Assembly: GCF_011303555.1 (NCBI RefSeq)
Contig: NZ_CP049868.1
Location: forward strand, 1,550,001 to 1,614,000
Source of the DNA: Pedobacter sp. HDW13
GTDB taxonomy: Bacteria; Bacteroidota; Bacteroidia; Sphingobacteriales; Sphingobacteriaceae
Length of the DNA stretch: 64,000 nucleotides
Reading direction: 5' to 3'
Positions 54,804 to 63,291 of this stretch are shown piece after piece; the stretch's first letter is position 1; the number at the start of each line of letters is the position of its first letter. Below the pieces are notes generated by a model, which saw nothing but the letters and a program-made list of their open reading frames with translations, did no database searches and was not told where the DNA came from. Both the position numbers and the translations under genes were made by a program.

Positions 54804-56027
54804 TTACAGTTGATGATGCAAACTTTCTTGTAATAATGGGTGATTTTTTGCAATCAAAGGTTTTTTACTCAATGCCGATAAAACGGTAAAGGTAAACAAT
54901 CCTACGAAACCTACTGCAGTTCCGATCTCAACAATTCCGAAACCGTTGTGGCCATCTTCTACTGCACCTGGCATAATCATTTGGTAGTAATCTACCCAGT
55001 GACCTAACAATACCACGATAGAAACGAATAATAATTTGGCATCGGTTCTTTTGTTATCTCTATCCATTAACAATAACACTGGCGCTAAGAAGTTCATTGC
55101 AAGGTTTAAGAAAAACCAGAACTTGTAATATTCAAAGCGTTTGAAGAAATACACGGTTTCCTCAGGCATGTTTGCATAGTAGATCAATAAGAACTGAGCA
55201 AACCAAACGTAAGTCCAGAAAATAGAGAAACCAAAAATAAACTGACCTAAGTTGTGTAAGTGGCTATTGTTAACCCATTGCATGTAACCAGCTCTTCTTA
55301 ATAAGATCAGGATAATGGCAATAGTTGCTAAACTGCTTACCCACATTGCTGCGAAGTTATACCAACCGAACATGGTTGAGAACCAGTGTGCCTCTAACGA
55401 CATCACGGTATCGAAAGCAAAAATTGGTGTTGTAAATCCGTAAATTACTAAGAAGATACAAGCATTTTTGAAGCTTTTTCTGTAAGAATTTAAACCACCC
55501 GCTAAATCTTCGTTGTAAGAAAGTTTAACAAAAAGCATCGAAAAAATACTGTAAACACCCAAGAAAACTACCTGACGACCTAAAAAGAAAGGCACATTCA
55601 GGAACACCGATTTACCTGCAATGATCGAATCATAATGTGGGCTGTTTGGATCAGTTAATCCTTCAGCGTTCCAGTGGTGGTATAAGTTATGTGTAAATAA
55701 ACCTGCAGTAATAACTACAACAAGTATTACAGCTGCTATAGGCAAAGTTTTTGCCATAGCCTGTGGCACACGTAAAATAGATGCAGACCAACCAGCCTGC
55801 GCTACATATTGAACAGCAAGGAAAAATGTACCCGACATACAAACGCATGCAAAGTAATATGCCATAAGCAACAGGTTGGCAAAAGTACGCTCGTGCATTA
55901 CTTTATCGCCAGCTAAGAAACCGAAGGCTACAGCTGCAATACCAATAACGATACCAACTATACTTAGGGTTTTTACTTTTCCTGTAAACTCAAACTGTTC
56001 ACTAAAATTAATATTGTGAGTTCCCAT
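54804..56027 (-). CDS. actF: Alternative complex III subunit ActF (quinol:cytochrome c oxidoreductase membrane subunit)
   Basis: 407 residues with about ten membrane helices (first at 19-39). It has the pattern of the shorter NrfD/PsrC-like subunit of alternative complex III, for example FDTVMSLEAHWFSTMFGWY (about 205-223) and LLGHWVDYYQMIMPG near 340. By family it forms part of the membrane core next to ActC and may conduct protons. It is sixth in the act series and followed by ctaC, which supports a physical ACIII-oxidase supercomplex as known from Flavobacterium. Confidence 0.92.
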   Translation of the reverse strand: MGTHNINFSEQFEFTGKVKTLSIVGIVIGIAAVAFGFLAGDKVMHERTFANLLLMAYYFACVCMSGTFFLAVQYVAQAGWSASILRVPQAMAKTLPIAAVILVVVITAGLFTHNLYHHWNAEGLTDPNSPHYDSIIAGKSVFLNVPFFLGRQVVFLGVYSIFSMLFVKLSYNEDLAGGLNSYRKSFKNACIFLVIYGFTTPIFAFDTVMSLEAHWFSTMFGWYNFAAMWVSSLATIAIILILLRRAGYMQWVNNSHLHNLGQFIFGFSIFWTYVWFAQFLLIYYANMPEETVYFFKRFEYYKFWFFLNLAMNFLAPVLLLMDRDNKRTDAKLLFVSIVVLLGHWVDYYQMIMPGAVEDGHNGFGIVEIGTAVGFVGLFTFTVLSALSKKPLIAKNHPLLQESLHHQL

Positions 56028-56043
56028 TTATATTCTGCTTTAC

Positions 56044-56628
56044 TTATTGTTGTTTTTGTAATTCCTGAACATACATCACTACTTTCCAACGATCAGTCGG
56101 AGAAATTTGTGAAGCATGCGAGCCCATATTATTTACACCGTAGGTAATGGTGTGGTAGATTTTACCAGCGGTAAGCGCTTTCATATCTCCACCTCTTGAT
56201 GAACTTCCAGAGAAGTACGAAGGTACACCACTAAATTTCTCAATTTTAACCAGGTGTCCTTGTCCGTCTCCTTTTGTTCCGTGGCACGGGCTACAGAAAA
56301 CGTCGAACAAATGCTGGCCCTGAGCTAAATTTAAAGTATCAACAGGTAAAGGGTTAACCATGCTCACACCTGCTGCCTGATATCCTTCAAGGGTATTAGG
56401 AAACTCATCATACTCGGTAAAACCTACCGGTTTAGTATGTGCTGGTGGCAATTGTGCCGTTTTACCATCTTTAAAATTCTTGTTTGGCTGATCCGGATTG
56501 TAAGCAATCGGATCATACATGTTTCTGGCATATTCTAAGCCAGTACTGCGTTTATCTTTACAAGCAGAAAAGGTAGCTGCAAAAGCGATAGCTAAAAACG
56601 CCGTGTAAACAAATTTATTCTTATTCAT
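56044..56628 (-). CDS. actE: Alternative complex III subunit ActE (monoheme cytochrome c lipoprotein)
   Basis: 194 residues from the ATG at 56628 (MNKNKFVYTAFLAIAFAATF, then SAC lipobox); a start at 56649 would put seven more residues before the signal peptide. One heme-c motif, CSPCH, lies in the stretch GQHLFDVFCSPCHGTKGDGQ (about 103-122), and a probable Met ligand lies near the conserved YGVNNMGSHASQI. Anchored as a lipoprotein, it passes electrons from ActA onward. The start overlaps the end of actD by 8 bases. Confidence 0.92.
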   Translation of the reverse strand: MNKNKFVYTAFLAIAFAATFSACKDKRSTGLEYARNMYDPIAYNPDQPNKNFKDGKTAQLPPAHTKPVGFTEYDEFPNTLEGYQAAGVSMVNPLPVDTLNLAQGQHLFDVFCSPCHGTKGDGQGHLVKIEKFSGVPSYFSGSSSRGGDMKALTAGKIYHTITYGVNNMGSHASQISPTDRWKVVMYVQELQKQQ

Positions 56629-57157
56629 AGCTAATGTACTTCCTTTCATTATACTTTACTTCTAAAGCACCTGCATCTTTTAATAATCCATCAATTACAG
56701 TATGTGCCGTGTTATCTTTTGCATCAACTGCAATTACAAAACGATCATCAGTAGCACGTAAATCCATCACTCTTGGTGCTCTTCCTGGAAATAAGTGTGT
56801 AGAAGCATAGTAAGTTAACACCATACCGAAAGCACAGAATAATACTGTAAGCTCGAACATTATCGGAATAAAATCCGGCAATGCAAATGATGGTTTACCA
56901 CCTATGTTTACTCTCCAATCGATAACTGCGCAGAAATAAATCAAAGCGAATGCACAGCAAGTACCGGTAATACCAAAGCAAAATGCCGCGATATCGATTC
57001 TAGATCTTTTAATTCCTAATTTGGCTTCTATTCCGTGTATAGGCATTGGGGTATATACATCATGGATACTGATGTTATTTTCCTGAAGCTTTTCGATGCC
57101 ATGCATCATTTCGTCAGGATCGCCAAAGCTGCCTAAAATATATTTGATATCACTCAT
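56621..57157 (-). CDS. actD: Alternative complex III subunit ActD (DUF3341)
   Basis: 178 residues. A cytoplasmic N-terminal domain begins YILGSFGDPDEMMHGIEKL and contains DVYTPMPIHGIEAKLGI. Two membrane helices (about 58-82 and 98-120) and a small cytoplasmic C-terminal domain follow. This is the standard DUF3341 layout of ActD, a structural subunit of ACIII without cofactors. It starts 2 bases after the actC stop and overlaps actE. Confidence 0.93.
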   Translation of the reverse strand: MSDIKYILGSFGDPDEMMHGIEKLQENNISIHDVYTPMPIHGIEAKLGIKRSRIDIAAFCFGITGTCCAFALIYFCAVIDWRVNIGGKPSFALPDFIPIMFELTVLFCAFGMVLTYYASTHLFPGRAPRVMDLRATDDRFVIAVDAKDNTAHTVIDGLLKDAGALEVKYNERKYISYE

Positions 57158-57159
57158 TG

Positions 57160-58632
57160 TTATATTTTTGCGTAATCTTCTTGTTTAACACTATCAAATT
57201 TTTCTAAAGACTCTACGTACTCAGCAACGTATTCTTTATTCTCATGCCCTTCTTTAATCTGTTTCATTTTAGCTTGCTCACTTGCAGATTTTAATAATAA
57301 TTTAACCTCTGCGATAGCGATTGATGGCAATACCCTTAAGAACAATAAGAATAAGGTAAAGAATAGTCCGATCGAACCAACGAATACACTGATATCAACC
57401 CAGGTTGGATAGAACATAGCCCAGCTCGATGGAATATAATCGCGGTGTAATGAAGTAACGATAATTACGAAACGCTCAAACCACATACCTACGTTTACTA
57501 CGATTGATAAAATCCAGGTAGCTTTAATGCTTAAACGGATCTTTTTGAACCATAACAATTGTGGAGAGATTACGTTACAAGTCATCATCATCCAGTAAGA
57601 CCACCAGTATGGACCAGTAGATCTGTTGATGAAGGCATACTGCTCGTACTCTGAACCTGAATACCAGGCAATGAAGAACTCAGTTAAATAAGCAACACCT
57701 ACAATTGATCCGGTTAGGATGATGATTTTATTCATCGACTCGATGTGGAACATGGTGATATAATTCTCTAAGCCCAATACTTTACGTGCAACTAATAATA
57801 AGGTTAACACCATCGCGAAGCCCGAGAAAATCGCACCCGCTACGAAGTATGGAGGGAAGATGGTAGTGTGCCATCCTGGAATTACCGAAGTTGCAAAGTC
57901 CATTGATACAATGGTGTGTACCGAAAGTACAAGTGGTGTAGAAATACCTGCTAAGATTAACGACACAGCTTCGAAACGTTGCCATGTTTTAACACTTCCA
58001 CTCCATCCAAAAGAGAAGATAGAATAGATTTTTCTACGTGTGCCCACTGCACGGTCGCGAATGGTAGCAATATCTGGTAATAAACCTGTATACCAAAATA
58101 ATAATGATACAGAGAAATAAGTTGAGATTGCAAACATATCCCATACCAATGGTGAGTTAAAGTTCACCCAAAGTGAACCAAACTGGTTTGGTAAAGGTAA
58201 AACCCAATAAGCTAACCATGGACGTCCCATGTGCGATACTACGTAAGTTGCGGCACAGATTACGGCGAAGATCGTCATCGCCTCTGCCGAACGGTTAATT
58301 GAGTTACGCCAGTTCTGACGGAAAAGTAATAGTACAGCCGAGATTAGTGTTCCGGCGTGACCAATACCTACCCACCATACGAAACCGGTGATATCCCAAG
58401 CCCAACCTACTGTTTTATTTAAACCCCATGCTCCGATACCGTTCCAGAAGGTGTAACTTACAGCTACTACCCAAAGTAAAGCACCTAATGAGGCAACGAT
58501 GAAACCAATCCACCAAGCTTTGTTTGGCTTATTTTCTACTGGCATCAAAATATCGTCCGTAATTTTTGCATACGTGATATTATCGCCGGTAATTAATGGT
58601 TCTCTAAGTATTGATTCGTTATGTCCTGACAT
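57160..58632 (-). CDS. actC: Alternative complex III subunit ActC (NrfD/PsrC-type quinol-binding subunit)
   Basis: 490 residues, about ten membrane helices. The N-terminal tail (SILREPLITGDNITYAKITD) is typical of ActC, followed by VGIGHAGTLISAVLLLFRQ (about 92-110) and RPWLAYWVLPLPNQFGSLWV. It is the main membrane subunit where menaquinol is expected to bind and be oxidised, passing electrons to the Fe-S clusters of ActB. It starts 26 bases after the actB stop. Confidence 0.94.
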   Translation of the reverse strand: MSGHNESILREPLITGDNITYAKITDDILMPVENKPNKAWWIGFIVASLGALLWVVAVSYTFWNGIGAWGLNKTVGWAWDITGFVWWVGIGHAGTLISAVLLLFRQNWRNSINRSAEAMTIFAVICAATYVVSHMGRPWLAYWVLPLPNQFGSLWVNFNSPLVWDMFAISTYFSVSLLFWYTGLLPDIATIRDRAVGTRRKIYSIFSFGWSGSVKTWQRFEAVSLILAGISTPLVLSVHTIVSMDFATSVIPGWHTTIFPPYFVAGAIFSGFAMVLTLLLVARKVLGLENYITMFHIESMNKIIILTGSIVGVAYLTEFFIAWYSGSEYEQYAFINRSTGPYWWSYWMMMTCNVISPQLLWFKKIRLSIKATWILSIVVNVGMWFERFVIIVTSLHRDYIPSSWAMFYPTWVDISVFVGSIGLFFTLFLLFLRVLPSIAIAEVKLLLKSASEQAKMKQIKEGHENKEYVAEYVESLEKFDSVKQEDYAKI

Positions 58633-58658
58633 AATTTGTATTTTCTTTATACTAAAGC

Positions 58659-61600
58659 TTACGCTTGTACTGTTGTATCTGTATTTCTAATTTTTGTCAT
58701 GTAGCCGATACCTGGTTTCACATTGATTTCTTCTAATACGTAGTAGATACGCTCAGAACGTAATGCTTTTGAAACCTCTGAATTTGGATCGTTTGCATCA
58801 CCAAATACGATTGCATTTGCTGAACAAGCTTCCTGACAAGCCATTTTAATATCGCCATCTTTTAATGGACGTTTCTCCAGTTTAGCTTGTAATTTGCCAC
58901 CTTGTATACGTTGGATACACATAGAGCATTTTTCCATAACCCCTCTTGAACGTGTAGTTACATCAGGATTTAAAACCAATTGGGTAAACTCGTTATTTAA
59001 ATAGTTATCGAAACGAGAATCGTTCCAGTAGTTGAACCAGTTGAAACGACGTACTTTGTATGGACAGTTGTTTGCACAGTAACGTGTACCTACGCAACGA
59101 TTATAAGCCATGTGGTTTAAACCATCACTTGAGTGTACTGTTGCCAATACCGGACATACAGTTTCGCAAGGTGCGTGGTCACAGTGTTGGCACAACATTG
59201 GTTGGTGAACAACTGAAACGTGATCTAAGTCTTCTAATTTTGCAATTTCTTTCTCTCTCGTTACATCACCATCTTTGGTTTCATAGCTATAGTAACGGTC
59301 GATACGGATCCAGTGCATTTCACGACGACGGCGAACCTCATCACGACCTACAACAGGAATGTTGTTTTCTACGTTACAGGCAACAACACAAGAACCACAA
59401 CCAGTACAAGCATTCAAATCGATTGCCATAACCCAGTTGTTACCTGGTTTTTCATATTGATCCCAAAGATCGTAGTCTTTGTGCTCACCTTTTTCGTTAC
59501 CAGCACCAGCATTTTTTAAGTACTCCTTAAAAGTAGCTTCTTTAATTACTGCACGGCCCTCGAAAGAGTGGTGAGTTTGTGTTTGAGCCAGTTCGTAGTA
59601 AGCGCCTGTTGGGGTAATGGTTACCGAAGTAGCATATTGCATTGTTCCGTTAACAAAAGAAACAAAAGGGAAAGCATTTTTACCTACATCGTTACCAGCT
59701 TTACCAGTTTTGGTACGGCCGTAACCTAATGCGATAGATGCAGTTCCTTGTGCTTGTCCTGGTTGGATCAATACTGGAAGATCTACTGAATATCCGTTGC
59801 TACCTTTTACAGTTACAACATCAAATTCTTTAACCTTTAATTTTTCTGCGAATTTTGGAGCAATGGCAACAAAGTTATCCCAGGTTACTTTAGAAACCGG
59901 ATCAGGTAACTCTTGTAAGAATGCGTTGTTTGCATTTTTACCATCACGCATTGGGATGTTTTCGTAAACCTGTAACTCTACTTCTTTTGCCAAAGCTTTG
60001 CTGCTGTTGGTAATTGAAGTTGCTACTGCTGCTAATGATAAAGTGAAGCTATAAGCTGCTGCAGTTTTTGCTTGCGTTGTAACTACACCTTTTTCTAACA
60101 CCTCTTCCCATTTCAAACCTGCAGCTGGTAATACTTTAGCTTCCCAATTGCTGCGTACAAACTGATAGTAATCTTTAACAGGAGCATCAGCCCAGGTTAA
60201 TAAACTCTCTTCTGCCTGACGGCTATTGAAAACCGGGTTGATGGTTGGCTGAACGATAGAATAGTATCCTTCGTAAGCATTGGCATCACCCCATGATTCT
60301 AAGTAGTTGTGGTTAATGGCAATTGCATCGCAAAGCGTAGCTGTTTCATCAGCACGGTCTGAGAATGAAATTTTTGCCGGAACTTTAGCTAAAGCATCAG
60401 TAAATGCTTTTGCATTTGCTGCATCGTAAGCCGGGTTGCTGTTTAAGAATAAAACTGCACCAACTTCGCCACGTCCCATTTCAGCAACTAAGCCATTAAA
60501 TTCGGCATCGTTACCTGCATATAAGAAACAAGGGTTATCTAAATCGATAGTAGTACCATAACTTCCGATAGCGGCGTTAATGGCATTTACTAAAATTTGT
60601 GTAGAAACATCGTTCGAACCGCAAACTACTAAACCTTTACCTTTATTCTGTAATAATTCTTTAGCAACTAATTTAATTACTTTATCAGCAGTTGCATTGT
60701 TACCTAACGTTCCACCTGGTAAAGCACTTCCTGTAATTGCATTGTATAAAGCAATTAAAGCAGGTCCTTCTTCCGATAATTTAACCGGAACACGGGTATC
60801 GGCATTGGTACCGGTTAAGCTCATTCCACCTTCGAACTGAATGTGGCGGCTCATTTTCTTATTTTCTAACGATTTATAGTTACGGTTAGCAGTGTATTGT
60901 GAAGTAAACTCTTCACCACTGATCCACGTACCTAAGAAATCGGCACTGAAACTTACAATTAAATCGGCTTTATCGAAGTTATACTTTGGTAAAACGGCTT
61001 TACCAAAACTGTTTTGGTTAGCCTGAATAATACCTGTATAAGAAACAGCATCGTATTGAACCAGTTTAGCAGCAGGATATTTGGCAACAAAAGCTGCAAT
61101 AACTGCATTAGTAGACAGGCTGTTTACTGTTGATGCAACGATACGGATTTTTTTACCTGAAGACTGTGCTTTTGCCAACTCGCCTTTTACAAAGCTGTCG
61201 ATTTTTGCCCAAGTAGTTTCTTCAGTCTGACCACCTTTTACTAAAGCTGGTGCTTTTAGTTTAGATACATCGTATAAATCTAAAACCGAAGCTTGCGCTC
61301 TTGCATCCGTACCGCAATTGTATAAACCTGCATTTGGATTCGGTTCAATTTTAATTGGACGCCCCTCTCTTGTTTTAACTAAAATACTCTGGCCGTTGAA
61401 GCTGGAAGTATAAAAGTTAGGAATACCAGGTGTAACCTCTTCTGGTTTTACCAGATAAGGGATTGATTTTTTTAACGGTGTACTTTGGCAGGCAGCTAAT
61501 GTAACCGCACCTAAACCAAAGCCTAACGCCTTTAAAAAGTCGCGGCGTGGGGTAACGGTACTTAACCCTGCTTCATTTAAAACATCTTCTATTGGAAGTG

Positions 61601-61691
61601 GCTCGGCGAATTCGTTTTTGTTATTTTTAACAAAATCGGGTGTATTGTTATACTCCTCTAAGCCTTTCCAGTATTTTTTGTTGCTTTCCAT
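58659..61691 (-). CDS. actB: Alternative complex III subunit ActB (molybdopterin-like/Fe-S protein)
   Basis: 1010 residues. A twin-arginine signal variant (TPRRDFLKALGFGLGAVTLA, about 47-66) is followed by LAAC. The first 700 residues resemble molybdopterin oxidoreductases but in ACIII hold no molybdenum cofactor. The C-terminal ferredoxin-like part carries the cluster cysteines: CTGCGSCVVAC, CQHCDHAPCETVC, CVGTRYCANNC, CSMC and CQEAC, enough for three [4Fe-4S] and one [3Fe-4S] cluster as in known ACIII. It carries electrons from quinol in ActC to the hemes of ActA. It lies 49 bases after actA. Confidence 0.95.
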   Translation of the reverse strand: MESNKKYWKGLEEYNNTPDFVKNNKNEFAEPLPIEDVLNEAGLSTVTPRRDFLKALGFGLGAVTLAACQSTPLKKSIPYLVKPEEVTPGIPNFYTSSFNGQSILVKTREGRPIKIEPNPNAGLYNCGTDARAQASVLDLYDVSKLKAPALVKGGQTEETTWAKIDSFVKGELAKAQSSGKKIRIVASTVNSLSTNAVIAAFVAKYPAAKLVQYDAVSYTGIIQANQNSFGKAVLPKYNFDKADLIVSFSADFLGTWISGEEFTSQYTANRNYKSLENKKMSRHIQFEGGMSLTGTNADTRVPVKLSEEGPALIALYNAITGSALPGGTLGNNATADKVIKLVAKELLQNKGKGLVVCGSNDVSTQILVNAINAAIGSYGTTIDLDNPCFLYAGNDAEFNGLVAEMGRGEVGAVLFLNSNPAYDAANAKAFTDALAKVPAKISFSDRADETATLCDAIAINHNYLESWGDANAYEGYYSIVQPTINPVFNSRQAEESLLTWADAPVKDYYQFVRSNWEAKVLPAAGLKWEEVLEKGVVTTQAKTAAAYSFTLSLAAVATSITNSSKALAKEVELQVYENIPMRDGKNANNAFLQELPDPVSKVTWDNFVAIAPKFAEKLKVKEFDVVTVKGSNGYSVDLPVLIQPGQAQGTASIALGYGRTKTGKAGNDVGKNAFPFVSFVNGTMQYATSVTITPTGAYYELAQTQTHHSFEGRAVIKEATFKEYLKNAGAGNEKGEHKDYDLWDQYEKPGNNWVMAIDLNACTGCGSCVVACNVENNIPVVGRDEVRRRREMHWIRIDRYYSYETKDGDVTREKEIAKLEDLDHVSVVHQPMLCQHCDHAPCETVCPVLATVHSSDGLNHMAYNRCVGTRYCANNCPYKVRRFNWFNYWNDSRFDNYLNNEFTQLVLNPDVTTRSRGVMEKCSMCIQRIQGGKLQAKLEKRPLKDGDIKMACQEACSANAIVFGDANDPNSEVSKALRSERIYYVLEEINVKPGIGYMTKIRNTDTTVQA

Positions 61692-61740
61692 TTAAGCTAT
61701 ATTACTGTTTATTCGAATGTTCTTACTAAACTCTAATCTA

Positions 61741-63036
61741 TTAATAGTGGCACTTACCACACTCTAAACCACCCAATAAAGCTGGTGTAATTTTCTCGCC
61801 TTTTTTAATTTTCTCGTGCGCTTCGATAACCTTAGCGTAGAAAGCATTGTTTTTCTGACCAGAAATATCTGTTTCTTTATGGCAGTTAATACACCATTTC
61901 ATGGTTAACGGAGAATATTGATAAATTTCTTCCATTGTATTAACCGGACCGTGACAAGCGAAACAAACAGGCTCAGTTGGCTGTAATCCTTTTGCTTTAC
62001 GAATTGCATCTTCTGCAACTACCACGTGTTGAGAGTGGTTGAAGTAAGCAAAATCAGGTAGATTGTGTACACGTACCCACTCCATTGGCTTCGATTTACT
62101 CTCATCGTATTTCTGTGTTTCAGGATCGTATCCTAAAGCACTGTAGATTTTCTTGATCTCAGGAGAAATCTCACCATCATATTTATCTCTTGCCTGTACC
62201 GCTTTGTGGCAGTTCATACAAACGTTTAATGATGGAATAGATGCATTTTTAGATTTAAATGCTCCGGAGTGGCAATACTGACAATCGATCTGATTGATAC
62301 CTGCGTGCAACTCGTGAGAGAATTTAATTGGCTGAACTGGTTGATATCCAGTGTGAACACCGGTTTCCCACATACCCATCCAACCGAAAGAACCTAAGCA
62401 GATAATTAAACACAAGATAAAGAACATCACAAATTTCTTGTTTTTGAACATCTTGCGCACACCTACTTTTAATGGCACATCTTCTTCAATTTCGATACCT
62501 TGTTTTTGTAAAATCAAACGCTCAAGTAATTTACTTGCACGACCTAAAATTACAAGGATAACAATAGCTACAATTACAATGGCAACAATACCCGCAATTG
62601 ATAAACCTGAAGTAGATTCGTCTTTTGCAGCAACTGCTCCACCTGCTGGAGTAGCAGCTTTAGGCTCGCCTTCTTTAATGTAAGCTAAGATATCTTTTAC
62701 TTTTGCTTCATCTAACTCAGGGAAAGTAGTCATTGGTACTTTACCATTATCGTTAAATAGTTTAACAGCTGCCGGATCACCTGCAGCAATCATTGCCGCG
62801 TTGTTCGGAATCCATTTTAACAGGAACGCTTCAGGGTGACGATCACTTACTCCCGTTAATGCCGGACCAACAACTTTGTGATCTAACGCGTGACACGAAG
62901 AACATTTTGCTTTGAAAAGCGTTCTTCCTTCTTTAGCATCCTGCGCATTTACGGTAGAAACCGCTATTACGGAAATTGCTGAAAACACGAATAACGACTT
63001 CCAAACGCTTTTTAAAATCATCGAGATATCTCTCAT
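61741..63036 (-). CDS. actA: Alternative complex III subunit ActA (multiheme cytochrome c, six CxxCH)
   Basis: 431 residues from the ATG at 63036; the frame reaches a GTG at 63045. A signal peptide (to VNAQ) is followed by a class-I cytochrome c domain (about 33-125) with CSSCH and a Met region KVPMTTFPELDEAKVKDIL. Two membrane helices follow (about 145-165 and 202-225), then a pentaheme domain with CQYCH, CMNCH, CFACH, CINCH and a final CGKCH four residues from the end. It collects electrons from ActB and gives them to ActE or to the oxidase. First gene of the operon. I do not remember whether the added monoheme domain is general in the phylum. Confidence 0.93.
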   Translation of the reverse strand: MRDISMILKSVWKSLFVFSAISVIAVSTVNAQDAKEGRTLFKAKCSSCHALDHKVVGPALTGVSDRHPEAFLLKWIPNNAAMIAAGDPAAVKLFNDNGKVPMTTFPELDEAKVKDILAYIKEGEPKAATPAGGAVAAKDESTSGLSIAGIVAIVIVAIVILVILGRASKLLERLILQKQGIEIEEDVPLKVGVRKMFKNKKFVMFFILCLIICLGSFGWMGMWETGVHTGYQPVQPIKFSHELHAGINQIDCQYCHSGAFKSKNASIPSLNVCMNCHKAVQARDKYDGEISPEIKKIYSALGYDPETQKYDESKSKPMEWVRVHNLPDFAYFNHSQHVVVAEDAIRKAKGLQPTEPVCFACHGPVNTMEEIYQYSPLTMKWCINCHKETDISGQKNNAFYAKVIEAHEKIKKGEKITPALLGGLECGKCHY

Positions 63037-63117
63037 AATGAACACTTTATACTTATTTAATTTACTTTTTGTTGTGAAATTGATGCTTGAACCCAGATAG
63101 CCCCATCAAAACTTGAA

Positions 63118-63125
63118 CAAAAGTA
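63118..63125 (-). promoter_or_regulatory. Candidate -7 box of the ACIII-oxidase operon
   Basis: TACTTTTG on the minus strand fits TAnnTTTG and lies 81 bases upstream of the actA ATG. No clear -33 TTTG at the proper distance was seen. The rest of 63037-63221 holds nothing else that I recognise. Confidence 0.4.
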
Positions 63126-63221
63126 TAACTTATTAATAAATCCCATGACATAATAGTGACTGGAAATACAATTTATAATCATTCTAAACAAATGTCGATT
63201 TGAGCCATTCAGGCAATAAAA

Positions 63222-63256
63222 ATGCCCATTTTCGATGCATTATCTTAAATGGGCAT
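63222..63256 (-). terminator. Terminator of the deoxyhypusine-synthase-like gene
   Basis: ATGCCCATTT (63222-63231) pairs exactly with AAATGGGCAT (63247-63256), a 10-bp stem. On the minus strand it is followed by a T-rich run. It lies 36 bases after the stop at 63292 and isolates the respiratory operon downstream. Confidence 0.88.
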
Positions 63257-63291
63257 ACCAAAAACCAATTTGGTTTATTTATTTCTTGCAA

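Noticed and set aside
59060..59431. Plus-strand frame of 123 codons inside actB
   Set aside because: It is antisense to the cysteine-rich Fe-S region of ActB, whose sense frame is fully explained by the family.
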